The notes: generated from the sequence alone by a model not told the origin. A DNA stretch of 35,754 nt from an uncultured Arthrobacter sp. (GCA_937873245.1 CALMVY010000265.1:1-35754), one strand, 5' to 3'; numbered from the stretch's first letter, positions 6,368-14,919 are shown. Program-made: numbers and translations.

Positions 6368-9181
6368 ATGAGCATTGTGGACAGCTTCGGTTCAAAAGGC
6401 AAACTTAATGTAGCCGGTACCGAATACGAAATTTTCCGGTTGAACTCCGTTGAAGGTGCAGAAAACCTTCCGTTCAGCCTCAAGGTATTGCTTGAAAACC
6501 TGTTGAGGACCGAGGACGGCGCCAACATTACGGCCGATCACGTCCGAGCACTGGCCGGCTGGGACCCCAGCGCCGAGCCCGACACTGAAATCCAGTTCAC
6601 GCCGGCGCGCGTGATCATGCAGGACTTCACTGGCGTGCCCTGCGTTGTGGACCTTGCCACCATGCGTGAAGCAGTCAAGGAACTCGGCGGCGACCCCAAG
6701 CGGGTCAACCCCCTGGCACCTGCCGAAATGGTGATCGACCACTCCGTGCAGATCGACGCCTTCGGCAACTCCGGCGCACTGGAGCGCAACATGGAGATCG
6801 AGTACCAGCGCAACGGCGAGCGGTACCAGTTCCTGCGTTGGGGCCAGACCGCGTTCGACGACTTCAAGGTCGTTCCGCCGGGAACCGGCATCGTGCACCA
6901 GGTCAACATCGAGTACCTGGCCCGCACCGTTATGACCCGCGAAGTTGACGGAGCCCTCCGGGCCTACCCGGACACCTGCGTCGGCACCGACAGCCACACC
7001 ACGATGGTCAACGGCCTGGGCGTGCTGGGCTGGGGCGTGGGCGGCATCGAAGCCGAGGCAGCCATGCTCGGCCAGCCCGTCTCCATGCTGATCCCGCGCG
7101 TCGTGGGCTTCAAGCTGACCGGGTCCATCCCGGCCGGCGCGACCGCCACCGACGTCGTCCTGACCATCACCGAACAGCTGCGCAAGCACGGTGTGGTCGG
7201 CAAGTTCGTGGAGTTCTACGGCGAAGGCGTCGCGGCCGTGCCGCTGGCCAACCGCGCCACCATCGGCAACATGAGCCCGGAGTTCGGCTCCACGGCTGCC
7301 ATGTTCCCGATCGACGACGTCACCCTCGACTACCTGCGCCTCACCGGCCGGTCCGAGGAGAACGTGGCCCTCGTGGAGTCCTACGCGAAGGAACAGGGCC
7401 TCTGGCACGACCCCTCCCGCGAGATCAAGTTCTCCGAGTACCTCGAGCTGGACCTGTCAACGGTGGTTCCGTCGATCTCCGGCCCGAAGCGCCCGCAGGA
7501 CCGCATCATCCTCACCGAGTCCAAAGACCAGTTCCGCCAGGACCTGCGCAACTACGTGAAGGAAGAGCTGGCCGGCGGAAGCCTCGACGAGGCAATCGAC
7601 GAAAGCTTCCCCGCTTCGGACGCGCCGTCGTTCACCGCCACGGGAACGCACCTGACCGACGAAGCCCCGCACGCGCACGGGCCGAAGTCCAACGGACGCC
7701 CGTCCAACCCGGTCAGCGTCAAGACCGCGGACGGCCGCGAGTTCGAGCTGGACCACGGTGCGGTGTCGATCGCCTCGATCACATCCTGCACCAACACGTC
7801 CAACCCGTCCGTGATGCTGGCCGCAGCACTGCTGGCCCGCAACGCCGTCGACAAGGGCCTGACCGCCAAGCCGTGGGTCAAGACCTCCGTGGCTCCCGGT
7901 TCCAAGGTTGTCACCGACTACTACAACAAGTCAGGCCTCACGCCGTACCTGGAGAAGCTTGGCTTCTACATCGTCGGCTACGGCTGCGCGACCTGCATCG
8001 GCAACTCCGGCCCGCTCGACGCCGAAATTTCCGAGGCCATCCAGGCCAACGACCTTTCCGTCACCGCCGTGCTGTCCGGCAACCGCAACTTCGAAGGCCG
8101 GATCAACCCGGACGTAAAGATGAACTACCTGGCCTCCCCGCCGCTGGTCATCGCCTACGCCCTGGCCGGGACCATGGACTTCGACTTCGACAACGATGCC
8201 CTGGGCCAGGATGAGGCCGGCAACGACGTCTTCCTGAAGGACATCTGGCCGAACCCGGTCGAGGTCCAGCAGGTCATCGACTCCTCGATCGACAAGGACA
8301 TGTTCGCCCGCGGCTACGAGGGCGTCTTCGACGGCGACGACCGCTGGAAGGCACTCTCCACCCCGGCCGGCGACACTTTCGCCTGGGATCCGAAGTCCAC
8401 GTACGTCCGGAAGCCCCCGTACTTCGATGGCATGAAGGCGCAGCCGGAGCCCGTCAAGGACATCACCGGCGCACGCGTGCTGCTGAAGCTTGGCGACTCC
8501 GTCACCACGGACCACATCTCACCGGCAGGTTCCTTCAAGTCCGACACCCCGGCCGGGCAGTACCTGCTGGCCAACGGTGTGGAGCGCAAGGACTTCAACT
8601 CCTACGGCTCACGCCGTGGCAACCACGAGGTCATGATCCGCGGAACGTTCGCGAACATCCGGATCAAGAACCAGATCCTGGACGGCGTCGAGGGTGGCTT
8701 CACCCGCGACTTCACCCAGGCCGACGGCCCGCAGGCCTACGTCTACGATGCCGCGCAGAACTACCAGGCCGCCGGCATCCCGCTGGTTGTCCTGGCCGGC
8801 AAGGAGTACGGCTCCGGCTCATCCCGTGACTGGGCAGCCAAGGGCACCGCGCTCCTGGGCGTCAAGGCTGTCGTAGCCGAAAGCTACGAGCGCATCCACC
8901 GCTCCAACCTGATCGGCATGGGCGTCCTGCCGCTGCAGTACCCGGCCGGACAGAACGCTGACAGCCTTGGGCTGACCGGCACGGAGACCTTCGCGGTTGA
9001 GGGCGTCACCGCCCTGAACGAGGGCACCACGCCCAAGACGCTCAAGGTCACGGCCACTGCGGTTGACGGAACCGTCACGTCCTTCGATGCGGTCCTGCGC
9101 ATCGACACCCCGGGCGAGGCGGACTACTACCGCAACGGCGGCATCCTGCAGTACGTGCTGCGCCAGATCTCCGCTAGCTAG
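6368..9181 (+). CDS. acnA: aconitate hydratase (aconitase A)
   Basis: A 937-residue TCA-cycle enzyme converting citrate to isocitrate through cis-aconitate, with a [4Fe-4S] cluster. The ligands are Cys474 (SCTNTS), Cys540 and Cys543 (GCATCIGNSG). Other family motifs are DSHTTMVNGLGVLGWGVGGIEAE (208-230), FNSYGSRRGNHEVM in the swivel domain, and GKEYGSGSSRDWAAKG. Residues 400-448 form a hydrophilic linker with DEAIDESFPASDAPSF, an insertion common in actinobacterial aconitases. The start has a good GAGAGGAG ribosome binding site at 6353-6360. The upstream leader suggests regulation. No acnR-type TetR gene follows it here; dxs does. The cluster makes the protein a known iron and redox sensor in other bacteria. 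Confidence 0.97.
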   Translation: MSIVDSFGSKGKLNVAGTEYEIFRLNSVEGAENLPFSLKVLLENLLRTEDGANITADHVRALAGWDPSAEPDTEIQFTPARVIMQDFTGVPCVVDLATMREAVKELGGDPKRVNPLAPAEMVIDHSVQIDAFGNSGALERNMEIEYQRNGERYQFLRWGQTAFDDFKVVPPGTGIVHQVNIEYLARTVMTREVDGALRAYPDTCVGTDSHTTMVNGLGVLGWGVGGIEAEAAMLGQPVSMLIPRVVGFKLTGSIPAGATATDVVLTITEQLRKHGVVGKFVEFYGEGVAAVPLANRATIGNMSPEFGSTAAMFPIDDVTLDYLRLTGRSEENVALVESYAKEQGLWHDPSREIKFSEYLELDLSTVVPSISGPKRPQDRIILTESKDQFRQDLRNYVKEELAGGSLDEAIDESFPASDAPSFTATGTHLTDEAPHAHGPKSNGRPSNPVSVKTADGREFELDHGAVSIASITSCTNTSNPSVMLAAALLARNAVDKGLTAKPWVKTSVAPGSKVVTDYYNKSGLTPYLEKLGFYIVGYGCATCIGNSGPLDAEISEAIQANDLSVTAVLSGNRNFEGRINPDVKMNYLASPPLVIAYALAGTMDFDFDNDALGQDEAGNDVFLKDIWPNPVEVQQVIDSSIDKDMFARGYEGVFDGDDRWKALSTPAGDTFAWDPKSTYVRKPPYFDGMKAQPEPVKDITGARVLLKLGDSVTTDHISPAGSFKSDTPAGQYLLANGVERKDFNSYGSRRGNHEVMIRGTFANIRIKNQILDGVEGGFTRDFTQADGPQAYVYDAAQNYQAAGIPLVVLAGKEYGSGSSRDWAAKGTALLGVKAVVAESYERIHRSNLIGMGVLPLQYPAGQNADSLGLTGTETFAVEGVTALNEGTTPKTLKVTATAVDGTVTSFDAVLRIDTPGEADYYRNGGILQYVLRQISAS

Positions 9182-9209
9182 CGGAGATTGTCTCCGCTAG
9201 CCAGCGGAG
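9167..9209. repeat. two tandem palindromes at the acnA stop codon
   Basis: A perfect 22-bp palindrome (9167-9188, arms ATCTCCGCTAG/CTAGCGGAGAT) contains the acnA stop. A near-copy follows at 9191-9210 with stem CTCCGCT/AGCGGAG (9192-9198 and 9203-9209). The half-sites of the two copies can also pair with each other. Possible roles are mRNA 3'-end protection or a protein-binding site. Confidence 0.65.
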
Positions 9210-9220
9210 GCTCAGCAGCC

Positions 9221-9267
9221 AACGGGAAAGCCCCGGCCCGTCACCGACGGGCCGGGGCTTTCCCGTT
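9221..9267 (+). terminator. long-stem terminator after acnA
   Basis: A perfect 22-bp stem (9221-9242 with 9246-9267) closes on a 3-nt loop, ACC. It has the length and GC content of a strong terminator but lacks a T-tract, as is common in actinobacteria. It lies before the dxs promoter and separates the two genes. Confidence 0.8.
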
Positions 9268-9294
9268 CCGGCGCCGGGGGTACTCCGGAGGCGT

Positions 9295-9300
9295 TAGAGT
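9295..9300 (+). promoter_or_regulatory. candidate dxs -10
   Basis: TAGAGT (TANNNT class) lies about 35 nt before the dxs start and would give a leader of about 28 nt holding the GGAGG site. No -35 match is visible. Confidence 0.4.
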
Positions 9301-9334
9301 TAAAAGGCATGTCTACCACCCGAAGGAGGGGCCG

Positions 9335-11308
9335 TTGGGAATCTTGGAGACCATCCGGAATCCGCAGGACCTGAGCAAGTTGTCCGAGGCGCAGCTGGAT
9401 CAGCTGGCAGCCGAGGTCAGGGAATTCCTGATCGGCAACGTGTCCCAGACGGGCGGGCACCTGGGCCCGAACCTCGGCGTCGTCGAACTCACCATTGCGG
9501 TCCACCGGATCTTCGATTCCCCCCGCGACAGCATCGTCTTCGACACCGGCCACCAGTCGTACGTGCACAAGCTCCTCACCGGACGGCAGGACTTCAGCAC
9601 CCTGCGCCAGCAAGGCGGCCTGTCCGGCTATCCGGACCGGGCCGAATCCGAGCACGACATCGTCGCAAGCTCGCACGCCTCCTCCTCGCTCTCCTGGGCG
9701 GACGGGATCTCCCGTGCCCGGCAGCTGACCGGCGACGGCGACCGCTACGTGATCGCCGTCGTGGGCGACGGTGCCCTCACCGGCGGCATGGCCTGGGAGG
9801 CCATCAACAACATCGCCGCGGACAAAAAACGGCGCGTCGTGATCGTTGTGAACGACAACGGCCGCTCCTACGCCCCCACGGTGGGCGGGTTCGCGGACTA
9901 CCTCGCCTCGCTGCGCCCCACGATCGATTCCTTCCGCGCCGCACCCGGCTACGAAGGCACCCTGGACTGGTGGCGGAGGAAGCTGCAGAACGGCGGACCG
10001 GCGGGCCAGTTCACCTACCGCAGCCTGCACGCCATGAAGAAGGGCGCCAAGGACTGGTGGGCCCCGCAGGGCATGTTCGAGGACCTCGGGATGAAGTACA
10101 TCGGACCCGTGGACGGCCACAACCTCCAGGCCATGGAGCTCGCCCTGTCCACTGCGAAGAACTACGCCGGTCCCGTGATCGTGCACGCCATGACGGAGAA
10201 GGGCCACGGCTACGCGCCCGCCCGCGCCCATGAAGCCGACCAGTTCCACGCGGTCGGGATCATCGACCCGGAAACCGGCGAACCCACCGAGGCCGGCGGC
10301 GCGAAGTCCTGGACGTCCGTCTTCGCCGACGAGATCGCCGACATCGCGGATGAGCGCCAGGACATCGTCGGCATCACCGGCGCCATGCTCATCCCCGTCG
10401 GGCTGCACAAATTCGCGGCAAGGCACCCGGAGCGGGTATTCGACGTCGGCATCGCCGAACAGCACGCCCTCACCTCGGCCGCCGGCATGGCGTTCGGCGG
10501 GCTGCACCCCGTCGTCGCGGTCTACGCGACGTTCCTGAACCGCGCCTTCGACCAGCTCCTCATGGACGTGGCCCTGCATAAGGCCGGCGTCACCATCGTC
10601 CTGGACCGGGCCGGCGTGACCGGGCCCGACGGCGCCAGCCACCACGGCATGTGGGACATGGCCATGGTCCAGATCGTGCCCGGGCTGCACCTCGCCGCGC
10701 CCCGCGACGCCACCCGGCTCCGTGAGGAACTGCGCGAAGCGGTCGCCATCGAGGACGCGCCCAGCGTGATCCGCTACTCCAAAGGCACTGTGGGGGCCGA
10801 GGTGGAGGCAGTCGAGCGACTCAGCGACGGAGTGGACGTGCTGGCGCGCCGCCCTGCCGGCTCCAGCGACAACGACGTGCTGATCGTCAGCGTCGGTGCG
10901 ATGTCCGAGCTCGCCCTGGACGTCTCGAACCGTCTCGGCGCGCAGGGGATCAGCTCCACCGTGGTGGATCCGCGCTGGGTCCTCCCGGTCCCTCCATCCG
11001 TCATCGCCCTCGCCTCGCACCACCGCCTCGTCATCTGCATCGAGGACGGTGTCCGCGCCGGCGGCGTCGGATCCCGGATCCGGCAGGAAATGCGGGCCGC
11101 CGGCGTGGACACCGCCCTCAACGAAGTCGGTCTCCCGGTGGAGTTCCTGGACCACGGTTCCCGCAGCCAGGTACTCGAGCGGGTCGGGCTGACCGCGCAG
11201 CAGATCACGCACGACGTCGTGGCGCAGGTCCTGGGCACCAAGGTGCCGTTCGCCCGCCCCCTCCCGGGCCAGGAACACCCCAGCACGGGCAGCCTGCCGA
11301 TTCTGTGA
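9335..11308 (+). CDS. dxs: 1-deoxy-D-xylulose-5-phosphate synthase
   Basis: The first enzyme of the MEP isoprenoid pathway: condenses pyruvate and glyceraldehyde 3-phosphate using thiamine diphosphate. I start it at the TTG at 9335, which follows GAAGGAGG and gives MGILETIRNPQDLSKLS, the standard N-terminus; the open frame extends to 9188 through the upstream terminator and is not credible there. At 657 residues it is slightly longer than the usual 620-640. Motifs: HLGPNLGVVELT (42-53), FDTGHQSYVHKLLTGR (69-84), the diphosphate motif GDGALTGG (144-151) with NDN (173-175), and DVGIAEQHALTSAAGMA with the catalytic Glu. The next gene begins inside its stop codon. Confidence 0.96.
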   Translation: MGILETIRNPQDLSKLSEAQLDQLAAEVREFLIGNVSQTGGHLGPNLGVVELTIAVHRIFDSPRDSIVFDTGHQSYVHKLLTGRQDFSTLRQQGGLSGYPDRAESEHDIVASSHASSSLSWADGISRARQLTGDGDRYVIAVVGDGALTGGMAWEAINNIAADKKRRVVIVVNDNGRSYAPTVGGFADYLASLRPTIDSFRAAPGYEGTLDWWRRKLQNGGPAGQFTYRSLHAMKKGAKDWWAPQGMFEDLGMKYIGPVDGHNLQAMELALSTAKNYAGPVIVHAMTEKGHGYAPARAHEADQFHAVGIIDPETGEPTEAGGAKSWTSVFADEIADIADERQDIVGITGAMLIPVGLHKFAARHPERVFDVGIAEQHALTSAAGMAFGGLHPVVAVYATFLNRAFDQLLMDVALHKAGVTIVLDRAGVTGPDGASHHGMWDMAMVQIVPGLHLAAPRDATRLREELREAVAIEDAPSVIRYSKGTVGAEVEAVERLSDGVDVLARRPAGSSDNDVLIVSVGAMSELALDVSNRLGAQGISSTVVDPRWVLPVPPSVIALASHHRLVICIEDGVRAGGVGSRIRQEMRAAGVDTALNEVGLPVEFLDHGSRSQVLERVGLTAQQITHDVVAQVLGTKVPFARPLPGQEHPSTGSLPIL

Positions 11309-11850
11309 GGACCCCCGACGGCCTGGCGCCGGGCGACCTGGTGGTCTCCCGGAACCGGAAATGGAACGGCAAGGCCCACTGGGTGGTGCCCGGGACCTAT
11401 CTCGGCGAGGACGCCCACGGCTGGTGGATCTTCCAGGGAACCAATGAGTTCTGCTCCCGACCGGGCGCGGCGTTCTACGCCGAATCCGACGCCGTGCTGC
11501 TGGTCCCGCGCTCCGGCGAGTACGTGGCCACCTTCTACGATGAAGCCCACCCCGCGGGGGTCCAGATCTACGTGGACCTGGCGACGGACCACGGCTGGAT
11601 CCCGATCCGGCCGGGGGTCACCGAGTTCCACCTGATCGACATGGACCTGGACGTGATCCGGACCGTGGACCGCGGAGTGTACGTGGACGATGAGGACGAG
11701 TTTGCCGAGCACCGGATCGAGATGGACTACCCCGCAGACGTGGTGGACCGGATCACCGCCGCGTCGGATCAGCTTTACCAGGCCGTCAAGGCGCAACAGC
11801 CACCGTTCGACGGCACAGACCGCGAATGGTTCAGGAGAGGACGGGCATGA
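11305..11850 (+). CDS. DUF402 family protein
   Basis: A 181-residue protein. DUF402 proteins are small beta-barrel proteins, some of which are nucleoside di- and triphosphatases; the conserved aspartate-rich strands are visible as YVDLATDHGWIP, FHLIDMDLDVIRTVDRGVYVDDEDEFAEHR. The start is a GTG that overlaps the dxs stop (GTGA, 11305-11308). No Shine-Dalgarno sequence is apparent, so translation probably depends on ribosomes finishing dxs. Its stop overlaps the start of the next gene. A phosphatase role is family-based; the substrate and any link to isoprenoid synthesis are unknown. Confidence 0.8.
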   Translation: MRTPDGLAPGDLVVSRNRKWNGKAHWVVPGTYLGEDAHGWWIFQGTNEFCSRPGAAFYAESDAVLLVPRSGEYVATFYDEAHPAGVQIYVDLATDHGWIPIRPGVTEFHLIDMDLDVIRTVDRGVYVDDEDEFAEHRIEMDYPADVVDRITAASDQLYQAVKAQQPPFDGTDREWFRRGRA

Positions 11851-12404
11851 GCGGAATTATCCGGGTCTACAAGCGGGACGACGAGGGCACCCTGCAGTTC
11901 AGGGAAGCCTGGATCGACGAGGAGTTCAACGAATTCGTCATGAATCACGGTGTCGTCGGGCACCAGAGCACAACGGAGGAGACCGACGCCGCCGACGCAG
12001 AGACCGCGGAGCGGCTCATGGACGCCTTCGCGGTGCAGTGCGCCGAGGACGGGTACGCCGATATTCCGGAGGAGGAGCAATTCTGGGTGGTGGCCCAGTA
12101 CGCCCTGAAGACCAAGGACGGGACCGCCCGGGACCGGTACCTCGAGGAAAAGGCCAAAGACGCCCTGATCAGCCACCTCGCCTGGCGGGGTCTGGGTACC
12201 GTGGACCGCAGCGAGTTTTCCGACGCCAAGCTGAACATTTTCTGCCTCACCCCGGACGTCAACAAGACGGTCAACGCCATCAAGGTCTGCATCCGTGGCG
12301 AGGACCTTGACTTCACCAAGCTGAGCATCGGCGCCGCAGCCTTCGGCGAGACGTCCTTCAAGCTCAAGCACTCACCGAAGCCGGCCAACAGCTTCACGCT
12401 CTAG
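11847..12404 (+). CDS. conserved hypothetical protein
   Basis: A 185-residue acidic soluble protein that I do not recognise. It starts MSGIIRVYKRDDEGTL and is rich in Glu and Asp (TTEETDAADAETAERL), with no signal peptide, membrane segment or nucleotide-binding motif. The start at 11847 is preferred over an in-frame GTG at 11826 because it follows AGGAGAGGA and overlaps the stop of the DUF402 gene (ATGA, 11847-11850). The tight overlaps of dxs, DUF402 and this gene indicate one transcript. Confidence 0.75.
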   Translation: MSGIIRVYKRDDEGTLQFREAWIDEEFNEFVMNHGVVGHQSTTEETDAADAETAERLMDAFAVQCAEDGYADIPEEEQFWVVAQYALKTKDGTARDRYLEEKAKDALISHLAWRGLGTVDRSEFSDAKLNIFCLTPDVNKTVNAIKVCIRGEDLDFTKLSIGAAAFGETSFKLKHSPKPANSFTL

Positions 12405-12418
12405 GCAACACCTGCAAG

Positions 12419-12434
12419 GAGCCGGACACGGCTC
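12419..12434 (+). terminator. small hairpin after the dxs operon
   Basis: GAGCCG (12419-12424), GACA loop, CGGCTC (12429-12434), 15 bases after the stop of the unknown gene. There is no T-tract; it may be a weak terminator. Confidence 0.35.
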
Positions 12435-12471
12435 GCATCAGTTTGGGGGCAACCGACTGAAAGGCAACGCT

Positions 12472-12690
12472 ATGACGCGCAAATCCTCTCAACCAGGCAG
12501 CACTCCGCTCCCGGCGGGGCTGGCCGCTCCGGCACGCAAGTCGCTCGCGCACGCGGGGGTGGAAACCCTCGAACACCTCGTGCAGCTTGGCCGGCGCCGG
12601 CTCGCCGGGATGCACGGCATCTGCCCGCGGACCCTCGCCCAGATCGAGGATGCCCTCGACGAACGAGGGCTGGAGCTGCCCGCAGGATGA
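12472..12690 (+). CDS. small helix-hairpin-helix protein resembling the RNA polymerase alpha C-terminal fold
   Basis: A 72-residue basic protein. Residues 17-70 (LAAPARKSLAHAGVETLEHLVQLGRRRLAGMHGICPRTLAQIEDALDERGL) match the pattern of helix-hairpin-helix domains such as the alpha-CTD of RNA polymerase: a helix, a Gly-containing hairpin (MHGICPRTL) and a recognition-type helix. Non-specific DNA or protein binding is likely; no enzyme motif is present. A GAAAGG ribosome binding site lies 7 nt before the ATG. It stands alone between the dxs operon and the aldo/keto reductase. Confidence 0.7.
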   Translation: MTRKSSQPGSTPLPAGLAAPARKSLAHAGVETLEHLVQLGRRRLAGMHGICPRTLAQIEDALDERGLELPAG

Positions 12691-12761
12691 CTCTTGCCTG
12701 ACGGCTGCCTGCCGCCACGACAGTCCCGCCGGCCCTGCCCGGGAGCCGCGCCGGGCCGTTA

Positions 12762-12767
12762 TAGGCT
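12762..12767 (+). promoter_or_regulatory. leaderless -10 of the aldo/keto reductase operon
   Basis: TAGGCT lies 7 nt before the ATG at 12775 and no ribosome binding site is present, so the transcript should start at or next to the initiation codon. The -35 region is not recognisable. Confidence 0.55.
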
Positions 12768-12774
12768 GAACCCC

Positions 12775-13752
12775 ATGACTGAATACCGCCGCGTGGGAAA
12801 TTCCGGACTGACCGTCTCTGCCGTTGGACTCGGCTGCAACAACCTGGGCCGGGCCAATACGGCCACCGAGTCGCAGGAGGGGACCGACGCCGTCGTGCAC
12901 GCCGCCCTGGACGCCGGAATCACCTTCTTCGACGTCGCGGACACCTACGGCAAGGAACCGGGCCTCAGCGAGACGATGCTCGGCAAGGCCCTGCAGGGCC
13001 GCCGCGATGACGCCGTCATCGGCACGAAGTTTGGCATGGACATGCGCGGGGCCAACGGCAACGACTTTGGCGCCCGTGGCTCCCGCCGCTACATCATCAA
13101 GGCCGCGGAGGCTTCCCTGCGCCGGCTCGGCACGGACTGGATCGACCTCTACCAGTTCCACACCCCGGACCCGCTGACCCCGATCGAGGAGACCCTCGAC
13201 GCCCTCGATGAGCTCGTCACCAGCGGCAAGGTCCGCTATATCGGCCACTCCAACCGCGCCGGCTGGCAGATCGCCGAGGCAGAATTCGTGGCCCGGGCCC
13301 GCGGCGGAGCGCGTTTCATCTCCAGCCAGAACCACTACAACCTGCTGGACCGCCGCGCCGAACTCGAGGTCACCCCGGCCGCCGAAGCCTACGGCCTGGG
13401 CGTGCTGCCGTACTTCCCGCTCGCCAACGGCCTGCTGACCGGCAAGTACGCCAAGGACACCGCGCCCGAAGGCTCGCGCCTCAGCCACACCCGCACCAAC
13501 CTGGTCCACGACGCCGACTGGGACCAGCTGGGCGCGTTCAGCGACTTCGCGGCCGAACGCGGCCTGAACGAGATCCAGGTGGCGTTCTCCTGGCTCGCGG
13601 CCCAGCCCTCGGTCAGCAGCGTCATCGCCGGCGCCACCCGGCCTGAGCAGGTGCGGCAGAACGCCGCCGCTGTGGCCTGGATCCCGAGCGCGGCGGAACG
13701 TGCTGAGCTCAACGACCTCTTCCCGCGGACGCCGAAGGTCGCGCTGTTCTAG
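12775..13752 (+). CDS. aldo/keto reductase
   Basis: A 325-residue NADPH-dependent oxidoreductase of the (beta/alpha)8 AKR superfamily. The catalytic tetrad is visible: Asp and Tyr in FFDVADTYGKE, Lys in VIGTKFG, His in YQFHTPD. GHSNRAGWQI, QNHYNLLDR and VIAGATRPEQV are typical downstream motifs; the last contacts the cofactor phosphate. The ATG at 12775 is chosen over an in-frame start at 12694 because of the -10 box at 12762 and because MTEYRRVGNSGL is the usual family start. The physiological substrate is unknown. It is followed without a gap by a nucleoside hydrolase and then an ECF transporter, so it may act on a product of that system, but this is inference. Confidence 0.92.
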   Translation: MTEYRRVGNSGLTVSAVGLGCNNLGRANTATESQEGTDAVVHAALDAGITFFDVADTYGKEPGLSETMLGKALQGRRDDAVIGTKFGMDMRGANGNDFGARGSRRYIIKAAEASLRRLGTDWIDLYQFHTPDPLTPIEETLDALDELVTSGKVRYIGHSNRAGWQIAEAEFVARARGGARFISSQNHYNLLDRRAELEVTPAAEAYGLGVLPYFPLANGLLTGKYAKDTAPEGSRLSHTRTNLVHDADWDQLGAFSDFAAERGLNEIQVAFSWLAAQPSVSSVIAGATRPEQVRQNAAAVAWIPSAAERAELNDLFPRTPKVALF

Positions 13753-14856
13753 ATGGATCTGGCCTCAACGGCCTCCATCCCGGGGGCCCTGCCTGACGTG
13801 CCCGCTGCACGCCAGAGAATCCTGATGGACGTGGACACCGGCATCGACGACGCCCTGGCCCTGGTCTACCTGCTGTCCCGCCCGGAGGTGCACCTGCAGG
13901 CGATCACATGTACCGCCGGGAACGTCGGTGCCCGCCAGGTGGCGCTCAACAACCTGGCGCTGCTGGAGCTGTGCGGCCGGAAGGGCGTCGAGGTGGCCCT
14001 CGGCGCCGAGGTGCCGCTGGAAATTCCGCTGGTCACCACCGAGGAGACCCACGGGCCGCAGGGGATCGGCCACGCCGAGCTGCCCGCGCCTGCCCAGCAG
14101 ATCTCGCCGCGCCACGCCGTCGACGTCTGGGTGGACGAAGTGCGGGCGAACCCGGGAGAGATCACCGGGCTCATCACCGGACCGCTGACCAACTTCGCGT
14201 TGGCCCTGCGCCGTGAACCGGAACTCCCGCGGCTGCTTAAGGGCCTGGTCATCATGGGCGGGAGCTTCTACTACCAGGGCAACACCACGCCGACGGCGGA
14301 ATGGAACGTCTCGGTGGACCCGCACGCGGCCAAGGAGGTCTTCGCCGCGTACCGCGGCCTGCCGGAGGACAAGCTGCCGCTGGTGTGCGCGCTGGAAACG
14401 ACGGAGCGGATCGAGATGCTTCCCGACCACCTCCGGCGCCTTGGGGAGGCGTCCGGGGCCGGGCCGGAACTGGTCCTGCCGGAGCAGCCGGAGGGCCTCC
14501 GCAGCACCTCGGCCAGCAAACTCGTGGCCTGCCTGTCCGACGCGATCAGGTTCTACATGGAGTTTCACCGGCTCTACGACCAGGGCTACGTGGCGCACAT
14601 GCATGACGCGTTCGCGGCGTGCGCCGCCGTCGGGCGCACCCCGTTCACCGCCCGCCTGGCCACGGTCGACGTCGAGACCGTCTCGCCGCTGCTGGTCGGC
14701 ACCACGGTGGCGGACTTCCGCGGACTCTGGGGCCTGCCCCCCAATGCGCGGATCGTCTCCTCCAACGACCCGCAGCAGTGCTTCGAGGAGCTGATTTCCT
14801 CCGTGGGCGCACTGGCGCGGAGGACCATGTCCGCCGGGACTCCCGCCACTGGTTAG
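13753..14856 (+). CDS. inosine-uridine-type nucleoside hydrolase
   Basis: A 367-residue enzyme that cleaves the N-glycosidic bond of nucleosides to base and ribose. The calcium-binding signature is DVDTGIDDALALVY (Asp26, Asp28, Asp32, Asp33). GPLTNFALALRREP, VIMGGSFYYQGN, AEWNVSVDPHAA and the late VAHMHDAFAACAAVG with its His-Asp are all family hallmarks. The ATG directly follows the TAG of the aldo/keto reductase (TAGATG) and no ribosome binding site is evident, which suggests reinitiation. The N-terminus is about 20 residues longer than usual. The ECF genes downstream suggest that it acts on an imported nucleoside-like compound; base specificity cannot be read from sequence. Confidence 0.92.
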   Translation: MDLASTASIPGALPDVPAARQRILMDVDTGIDDALALVYLLSRPEVHLQAITCTAGNVGARQVALNNLALLELCGRKGVEVALGAEVPLEIPLVTTEETHGPQGIGHAELPAPAQQISPRHAVDVWVDEVRANPGEITGLITGPLTNFALALRREPELPRLLKGLVIMGGSFYYQGNTTPTAEWNVSVDPHAAKEVFAAYRGLPEDKLPLVCALETTERIEMLPDHLRRLGEASGAGPELVLPEQPEGLRSTSASKLVACLSDAIRFYMEFHRLYDQGYVAHMHDAFAACAAVGRTPFTARLATVDVETVSPLLVGTTVADFRGLWGLPPNARIVSSNDPQQCFEELISSVGALARRTMSAGTPATG

Positions 14857-14917
14857 GATGGTAGCTGCGCCGAGGTGACATGAGGCGGATGTTGCAGCCC
14901 CCACTAAAGGACCATCC
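14856..14917 (+). promoter_or_regulatory. structured leader before the ECF S gene
   Basis: GGATGGT (14856-14862) pairs with ACCATCC (14911-14917); inside it GCTGC (14864-14868) pairs with GCAGC (14894-14898). The structure ends 2 nt before the ATG and its closing stem is next to the AAAGGA ribosome binding site (14906-14911), so it could gate translation. Alternatively TAGGAT at 14854-14859 is a -10 box; a transcript from it would lack the outer stem. Confidence 0.4.
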
Positions 14918-14919
14918 CC

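Noticed and set aside
9212..11278. A 688-codon open frame antisense to dxs
   Set aside because: Low-complexity Gly/Asp/Val/His-rich product that mirrors dxs codon structure; no start signal or homologous motif, and it runs through the terminator hairpin.
14856..14917. TPP or other known riboswitch upstream of the ECF S gene
   Set aside because: The conserved bases of the TPP class are absent, and at 62 nt the leader does not match any class I know.
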